From Cephalopachus bancanus (lineage: Eukaryota; Chordata; Mammalia; Primates; Tarsiidae): 64,000 bases of DNA. Of the stretch, positions 57,970 to 64,000 are shown one piece after another. The stretch lies in assembly GCA_027257055.1 (NCBI GenBank), contig JAPVLO010000404.1, positions 1,054,001-1,118,000 of the forward strand. The letters are read 5' to 3'. Made by a program: the position numbers and the translations under genes. Every line of letters begins with the position of its first letter. The stretch's first letter is position 1. The notes beneath the pieces are model-generated. The model was not told the origin of the DNA, made no database searches, and saw only the letters and a list, made by a program, of their open reading frames with translations.

Positions 57970-59490
57970 TCTGTGTAGTACTATTCACATTTTCCCACAA
58001 TATAATGCCCCACAAAATTGTAAGGACCAGGTGATCCTCCTAACTTCTCATATAGTAGAGGCAGCTTTGACGATCACTATCAATCAGGTGTCAGAAGAAA
58101 TCCCAATGTACGTTATTATTTTTGTTATTATTATTATTGGTTATTTATGAAGCTCAGTTCACAAACTTGGGGATGCAATAAAGATGTTTTCACTAACATA
58201 TCTTAATTTCTGTCTCTGATTCCTATTCTGCTTACCTTGTGAAAACTTAAACCTAAATGTTTCTGGTGCTCCCACCATCAAGGGTGCTCCCACCATCCCA
58301 CCCAAACAATTTCTGGGTTTTACTGCCAAGTATGAACATAGAGCAACCCTGTCTTTGGCCATTGGGCCTATGGGCCTACTTGACCCTGAGAAGTCTGTTG
58401 TGCCTATCCCCATAGCTTCTTTAGATAGGTCTTCTCTGACTGGGGCCCAGGAATCTTAAGCAAGGCCTCCTCTGATCCTGCTGATCCTGTCTGTCTAGAA
58501 GCCCCATGAAGCCATCTTTTCCCTGGAGTCAGGGCCTTTCTGCCCCCAGGTTCCAGGCCTGAAGGGGTGAGAAGTGGGAGGGAGTCGGTAGCTGGAGTCA
58601 GGCTCTGCTTCTCTCTGTGCCCCTTTTATTCACTATCCTAAAAGCTTTCTGACTTTTCCCATTTCTTCCCTGGGGCAATGAGCTCAGAGTCCTCCACTTG
58701 ATTCCTTAGGGGAGAATGGTACAGGGAAAAGACAGGGAGAGAAAAGTGTAGGTTGCTACCTCACATATTATATAGACAAAACTAGAAAGAAGACTTCTAA
58801 GGTTGTCCTTAAGGAGTGCAATCTTTTCTAAGATGAGACAGAGATGCAGATGAGTATGCTGAAACCAAAAGAACAGTTTCCTTTTGGTGCCAGAATCATG
58901 CTGACTTCCTAGGGAAAACAGACTCTGATTCAGCCTGAGAAACAATTGTGTCTTAGGCAGAGAGTTACAGAGCTGGCACTGTGCAGCTGCTTTGGATAAG
59001 CCAATGCAATTATGTGGCAGTTTGAAAACTTCTTTATTGAATCACAGGATGCATCAAGTAGAAATGATACCTACAGTTGTGGATCTCTCAAAGAACCATG
59101 GCCTTCTGCCACTTCTTTCCACATTTAAGCATCTTGCCCTCTCTTTAATTTTTGCTAGACTTGACTCTTCTCGTTTTGATGTTTCAGAGCTGGAGGAAAT
59201 TCCCATGAGTGTTATCAGACACTCCGTGCCTTAGTTCACGTGTACGCTGGATTTGGCAGCCAGGTGTGCTCGGGTGGTTCAGTGGACTAAACACGTATCC
59301 AGGACCTGGGAGATGGAAGTGCACATCCTTGCCATGTTTCATTCATTTGGTGGTCTTTTAGAAGTCTGCTTATACTATTAAGGCTGTTTCCCTATTTCTA
59401 AAATAGAAATGAAAAATATCTACTTCGTCATTTGTTCCGAAAAGAAATAATATGATAAAAGGTTGTTGGTGAAATATTAAGTTTTATACA
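57970..59490. other. Gene-free stretch
   Basis: A short (TTA)n run lies at 58108-58145 and a 17-bp direct duplication (GTGCTCCCACCATC) at 58267-58297. The block 58440-58680 is higher in G+C. No gene. Confidence 0.4.
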
Positions 59491-59494
59491 GTTC

Positions 59495-59605
59495 TTTCCT
59501 TCCTTTTCTCCTTTCTTCTTTCTTTCCTTCTTTCCTTCCTTTTCCTTCTTCCCTCCTTCCTTGCCTTCCTTCTTTCCTTCCTTCCCCCCTTCCTCTTTCC
59601 CATAA
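59495..59605 (+). repeat. (CTTT/CTTCC)n polypyrimidine tract
   Basis: About 110 bp of C and T in CTTT, CTTC and CTTCC units. Long mirror-like polypyrimidine tracts can form triplex DNA. The Lys/Glu/Gly-rich minus frame 59428-59679 is an artefact. Confidence 0.95.
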
Positions 59606-59609
59606 TGTT

Positions 59610-60545
59610 TATTCCATGTGTTCCTTATGCCAAACACTTTGTTTGGTCTAGGTTTTAGAGCTATGTAGATAAAATACAACCGGTTTCCTCAAGCAGTAGT
59701 GAAGGAGATAGATAAATAAACAGAAAGGTACAGGGTAGAATAGGATAGAATTATGTCACACCATGCACAAGAAAGGTAATTAAGTAGTCTGTACATGAGT
59801 CCTGCTGAAATTGGCTCCCCGAAGATGTCGATTCCTGAATTGAGTCTTATAGGATGAAGAGTTTGGTAGTGCCAGGTGGGTGGGTGAGAAAGATGTTCCA
59901 AAGTATCAATAACAGAATGAACAAAGACAGTGAAGCAGCAAGCACCCCTGTATTGGTGTGTGTGATAGAAGCAGAGGGTTCACTGTCATACCAGTGTAGC
60001 TGAAGCTGACAATTTGAAATCAGAAAGGGAAATGAGGAGATGGCTAATCCAGATTACTTGGACCAGGATCTCAGATGTTATTATTTAGGTGATAAGAAAT
60101 CATAGAATGGTTCTATACTATCAGAATTTTTATGTTAAATTAGATAACCTGATGAAGGGATTCACTGTATCAGCAGTAGATTTGAGATACCAAGACCAGA
60201 GCCAAAGAGACAAGACAGTCTAGTAGTCAAGGAGAGTAATGACGAAGATTTTTGAATAGTGGCTATGAGAATAGTGTGTAAAGAGTAGAGCAATGCTTGG
60301 AGATTGACTTGGCTTTGGGGGATATCGATTTAAGTAAGAGAATCATGGATGGGTGATACCAATGACGGAAAAATATAGAGGTAGGAAAAAGTTCAGACAA
60401 GGATGCACTTAGTTTGGGATATGTGCAATTTGAGGGATATGTGGGGCATCCAGGTGGAGATGCATGGTCAGATGCTGGAATTAGGATCATGAAGCTCAGA
60501 GAAGGGGTCTGGGCCAGGAATATGGCTGTATTCCAGCATCTGCAT
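59610..60545 (+). repeat. Ancient dispersed repeat, long copy
   Basis: 'ATAATGTTTATTCCATGTGTTCCTTATGCCAAACACTTTG' head and, downstream, 'GATGTTCCAAAG', 'AACAAAGACAGTGAAGCAGCAAG', 'CAGCAGTAGATTTGAGATACCAAG', 'TTTGGGATATGTGCAATTTGAGGG', 'CATCCAGGTGGAGATGCATGG' and 'AGAGAAGGGGTCTGGGCCAGGAATATGG'. Same family and strand as 16625-17510 and 21630-22470. Confidence 0.55.
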
Positions 60546-60549
60546 TCAT

Positions 60550-61505
60550 GGTCTTAGCAAGTGCAGGTCGCGAGTGTATGCACAGAACTCTTTTGATCAC
60601 TTTTAGTTCCACAATAGTCTCGTTTTAGTAATCAAAATGTCTGATTCCATTAAGCAGTTGAAATTTCGAATTGATGTTTTAAGCTAAAGCTTCTGCCCTC
60701 CCACACTTTGGGCAGGGAAGAGATGGAAGCAGGGAGGAAAAGTAGGGCAGGAAAGGTCTCTCTTGACAGTCACCAGTGTAATGTGGTATTGAGTTTTGAG
60801 TAGTCTGGATGAAAGAGGAGAAATAGTAGATGTTAGCTAGAAGAAATGTGGGGACAAGGCAGAGTTTTTACATTGGAAGAAACTTAAGTAATAGACCTAG
60901 GAAGAACCAGCAATACTGAGGACTGATCTGAAGACCTGGGAAAGAAAGAGGCTAACTGATGTAGATGGCCCAAGCTGATTATGGCTCACAGGCCTCGTGG
61001 GGTGTAGGAAGGACTGGGGTCAAGAGTACAGTGACAAGGTTCGGACAGACTAGGAGGGATATCTCGTCCTCTGTTTGTTTGTTCATGGTGGCAGACCATT
61101 GGAGGATAGGACCACTGATGGCTTTAGTTTTCCCGCTGAAGCAGGGAATAAAGCTGTTGGCTGAGTGTCGTGAATCAGGATCTGAGTCACATCTAATCCA
61201 CTCATTTAGAAATTAGGAAGATTTAGTTGAATGGAGTGGTAGTATTATGCCTAAGATAGAAATATAGAGACAGTGATTCAGAACACTCAAGTGCTCGCCT
61301 GAGGCCACCTCAGTGGCTAATGTTAGAGTCTGGACTGTACCAGGATTCTCCAGGTTATCAGGCTGTTGGCAACTGAGAGGCTTAAGAGATTATGTATTTC
61401 TTCCTTATCAGCCTTTCAAAGACCAAAGGGTAAAAGTAGAACATTACAAAGAGTTTTTAGCTTACATATCCTTCATCATCTTTCCCCTCTCTTTTTTTTA
61501 TAACC
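60550..61505. other. Gene-free stretch, partly dispersed-repeat-like
   Basis: Between 60770 and 61210 words such as 'ATTGGAAGAAACTTAAG' and 'GAGGACTGATCTGAAGACC' resemble the dispersed family but cannot be aligned by eye. No gene. Confidence 0.35.
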
Positions 61506-61509
61506 AAGC

Positions 61510-61780
61510 TTTAATGTTTATTGAATGTGCAGTGCCATCCAGTCGCTATGGTAAACGGTATGCTGGGAGATCAATTATGTGAGCACTCACTATGTGCCAG
61601 GAACTATTCTAAGTATTCTACACATATGAATGAATATAATTATCACAGAAACTCAGTAAGGCTGGAGAACTCTTTCTTTCTCCAATTTGTAGAGAAGGAA
61701 ACCAAGGTCCATAGCGAATTTACACACAGATGTTAAGCCAGGTAGGTCTAGTTCCAGTGTCCACAGTTTAATCCATCAGG
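61510..61780 (-). repeat. MIR, antisense
   Basis: 'GTGAGCACTCACTATGTGCCAGGAACTATTCTAAGTATTCTACAC', 'CAATTTGTAGAGAAGGAAACCAAGGTCCATAGCGAATTTACACACAG' and 'GTAGGTCTAGTTCCAGTGTCCACAG' are minus-strand MIR blocks. Confidence 0.65.
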
Positions 61781-61784
61781 TTAT

Positions 61785-62685
61785 CCACAGTTTCTACTCT
61801 CAGATAGCTTACCTTCTTTGGGGAAAGCAAAAGGAAAACAGGGTTGGCTTTAACAAATACAACAATCAGTTGCAGGTTGACACAACAGTACAAGAAAAAT
61901 AATAATATGGGCCATGATGAATTGCAAAATGACTAGTCTAGGCAATTAGACGTATAGGAAGAGAATTCAGTGTGGACTAGCTTGCCTAGTAGGTAGAATT
62001 AGAATAGTTTGACTAACTCTAATCTGAGAGAGGTGAGGATACATAGAGTTTGAGAATAGGCAACAACTCTCTGAGGTCCTTTCAATATTATATCCATACT
62101 ACATTTTCCTGAAGAAATAAGAGCTAGATATTAGGCAAAACAGACAGTCCATGTTCATCCATTCACATATGCATTCGCCCATCCAGCAGATATTTTCTGG
62201 CTCTTTTCTCAATGATGTGCTCTGTACTGGAGTCGTCAGGATTCCTGGGTCAGAGAACATACTTTACTTACATCTGTGTCAACTTGACACACATTTTACT
62301 AATATAGTACTAAAGGCTAACGATTATTTGTTGAATTTAACTGTTTAAAGAAAATGGTCTGGGTAGACTCACCATTTATGTGCATTGGTATAAACCCACA
62401 GACTCTTAAGACCAAATCACCAAACCAGATTTTTTCACCTGTCAGGTGAATTTCCCCCTAGGGTCTTGACTGCCAGCAAACCTGAGTTAGAGCCTTCCCA
62501 GTCACTGTGATAGGTTCCACTAACATTGAACTCCAAGAAAGTACGTGGGTGAGGACCTTGTTTCCCTTTTAAGGAGGCTCTTTGCCCCCATAAAAATGTA
62601 CTGACTTTCTTCCAATTTATTCACATATCAAAGGTATTTTTGAGAGTAACAGCTTATTTTGGGACAGTCTGGTCACAACCTCTGT
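61785..62685. other. Gene-free stretch
   Basis: No gene or named repeat; a weak dispersed-repeat head may lie at 62150-62240. Confidence 0.4.
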
Positions 62686-62687
62686 AT

Positions 62688-63293
62688 TTTATTACTGCAT
62701 AACAAATTGCCACAAACTAAGTGACTTAGAGCAACAGCCATCTGTTATCTCATGGTTCTGTTGGTCAGAAGTTCAAGTACAGCGTGACTCGCCTGGGTCC
62801 TCGGCTTGAAGACTCTCATGCTAAAATCAATATGCCAGCGTGATTGTCTTTCTTTCTGGAGGTTCTGAGGATGAAGCTGCTCCAAGGTTCGGGCCAATTG
62901 TTGGCAGAATTCAGACCCTTGTGACTATAGGGCTGAGGCCCCTACTTTCTTGCAGAAAGCCAGTCAGGAGCCTCTCTCCACTCCTTCACGCTGTCTGGTC
63001 TCCTTGACACATCGCCTCCTCCGTCTTTTACACCAGCAAAGGCACATTCGTCCAATGCTTCGAATCTCCCTGACTTTTCTCTTCTGCCTCCAGTAGGAGA
63101 ATAATTATCTACTTTGAAGAGCTCTTGAGATTAGATTGGGCCCCCAGGGTAGTCCGATACCGTCTTCCTGTCTTAAGGTCTGTAACCTTAATGATACCTC
63201 CAAAGCCCCTTTTGTTATTTAATGTAACATGTCCACAGATTCTGGGAGATTAGGGCATGGACATCTTTTGAGATCCTTCTGCCTATTACACCT
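62688..63293 (+). repeat. Ancient LTR-like repeat (MaLR type suspected), about 600 bp
   Basis: 'ATTACTGCATAACAAATTGCCACAAACTAAGTGACTTAGAGC', 'TCATGGTTCTGTTGGTCAGAAGTTC', 'TGTTGGCAGAATTCAGACCC', 'GGGCCCCCAGGGTAGTCCGATACCGTC' and 'GGCATGGACATCTTTTG...CTGCCTATTACACC' are the ordered blocks of a very common mammalian LTR-like repeat, complete from end to end. Class assignment from memory is uncertain. Confidence 0.65.
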
Positions 63294-63299
63294 TCCCTC

Positions 63300-63700
63300 T
63301 GGGAAAAATGGAGCACCATTCAGAAGAGCCACTGAAGTCATTCTTCCTGAAAGAATACACGTCTGCTCCAGGGCCAGGTAGCTGCTGGATCCCCAGCTCC
63401 AATCAGAGAAGAGGTGGTCACAGTTGGAAAGAAAAGCATTTTCATCAAGCATCCCACTGTATGTATACTGCATGTTGGACTGTTCTTGACCCCTGCGAGC
63501 TCACAGAAAACGGTAGCTGTGTTGTGCTGGTGATGATGGTGATAAACATACTAGATTTGACTGAAGACAGTATGCTAGTCACTGGAGCAGATTCATAACA
63601 GACCAAACATAGCCTCTGTCTGAGGGACAATAACAGGTATGCAAATAAGCACAAGATGGGGCGGTAAATGCCTTGAAAAGAGAGACTTCTTTTTCCTTCT
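63300..63700. other. Gene-free stretch
   Basis: The two antiparallel frames at 63219-63654 have no recognised domain. Nothing else seen. Confidence 0.4.
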
Positions 63701-63704
63701 AATG

Positions 63705-63844
63705 GCTGTTCTTTTTTTAAAAAATTTTTTTATCTTAAAGATGTGGGGTACAATTCAGGGTTAGGTATACAAACGTTCATCATGCAGATATCCTTGACGA
63801 TGAGGTATCCCCTTCCCCGGCAGATTCCCACCACCGCTGTTCTT
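63705..63844 (-). mobile_element. Minimal L1 3' tail, about 120 bp, with TSD
   Basis: An antisense L1 3' UTR end ('AAGATGTGGGGTACAATTCAG...TAGGTATACAAACG...CATGCAGATATCC') with a T-rich head. It matches the tails of the L1s at 50690 and 54931. Flanked by GCTGTTCTT at 63705-63713 and 63836-63844. Extremely 5'-truncated. Confidence 0.85.
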
Positions 63845-64000
63845 GATGCTTGTTTAAACTGTTCTCACTCAGACAAAAATGACACAGAGGGTGAAGAGCA
63901 TGGTTTGTTAACACGCGATTTCTCCCAACTGCCACTCACCCCTCTGCAATGCCAGTCTTGCAAATCCAGGAAGGCCAGCCACTTGATGAGACTGCCTCAG

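Noticed and set aside
58440..58680. G+C-rich patch considered as CpG island or promoter.
   Set aside because: It has very few CpGs; high G+C alone is not a promoter signal.
59262..59335. tRNA-like segment ('GCTCGGGTGGTTCAGTGGACTAA').
   Set aside because: The first block resembles an A box, but there is no proper B box (GGTTCGANNCC), no cloverleaf and no A-rich tail. A decayed tRNA-derived SINE cannot be excluded.

Overview
This is nuclear DNA from a mammal, almost certainly a primate. Coding density is close to nil, G+C is low, and the recognisable content is mammalian interspersed repeats (MIR, L2, L1, MaLR-type LTRs, hAT and Tc1/mariner relics) plus 7SL-derived Alu-type SINEs. The youngest SINEs are not standard human Alus. 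They share unusual features (a 'GGCTCAGCCTGTAAT' head, 'GATTGCCTGAGCC' in the left arm, an 'ACTCCAACTC' end before the A tail) and have near-perfect target-site duplications (TSDs), so they moved recently. No lemur/galago-type tRNA SINEs were seen. A non-anthropoid primate such as a tarsier would fit, but that is inference.

No protein-coding gene could be supported. The long open frames fall in repeats (L1 ORF2 at 50.9-52.4 kb, a mariner transposase remnant at 33.2-33.6 kb, antisense frames through Alus) or look like chance frames in AT-rich or low-complexity DNA. The window reads as a gene desert or the inside of a very large intron. Two short splice-bounded open segments (38971-39023 and 57864-57958) are the only exon-like candidates.

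Layout. 0-9 kb: L2/MIR relics, an old antisense L1 with an Alu inside it (5.9-6.8 kb), and a 70-bp retroposed insert at 8.96 kb. 9-16 kb: mostly plain sequence with L2, MIR, MER5 and a (TC)n(TG)n tract. 16-24 kb: a long dispersed repeat, a young SINE at 17.57 kb and a fold-back element at 21.4 kb. 24-28 kb: a near-complete hAT-like element, then antisense L1 with a young SINE. 29-37 kb: young and old SINEs, a mariner relic inserted in an L1, and a second L1 carrying a nested inverted L1; then two MIRs, L1M and MER5A. 38-50 kb: a low-repeat block with an exon-like segment, two MLT1-like LTRs, a young SINE, fold-back elements, a second mariner relic and an old L1 3' end. 50.67-52.41 kb: a 5'-truncated lineage-young L1 with TSD. 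52-64 kb: a quiet block, a second copy of the retroposed short tail (54.3 kb), a twin-primed L1 (54.7-55.1 kb), more dispersed repeats, an LTR-like repeat at 62.7 kb and a 120-bp L1 tail at 63.7 kb.

The main biological content is therefore a record of L1 activity: L1 copies sharing one 3' end, twin-priming inversions, SINE mobilisation, and two insertions of the same short polyadenylated non-Alu RNA end. Repeat boundaries are by eye and approximate except where a TSD is given. Family names rest on recall of consensus features, not a search.
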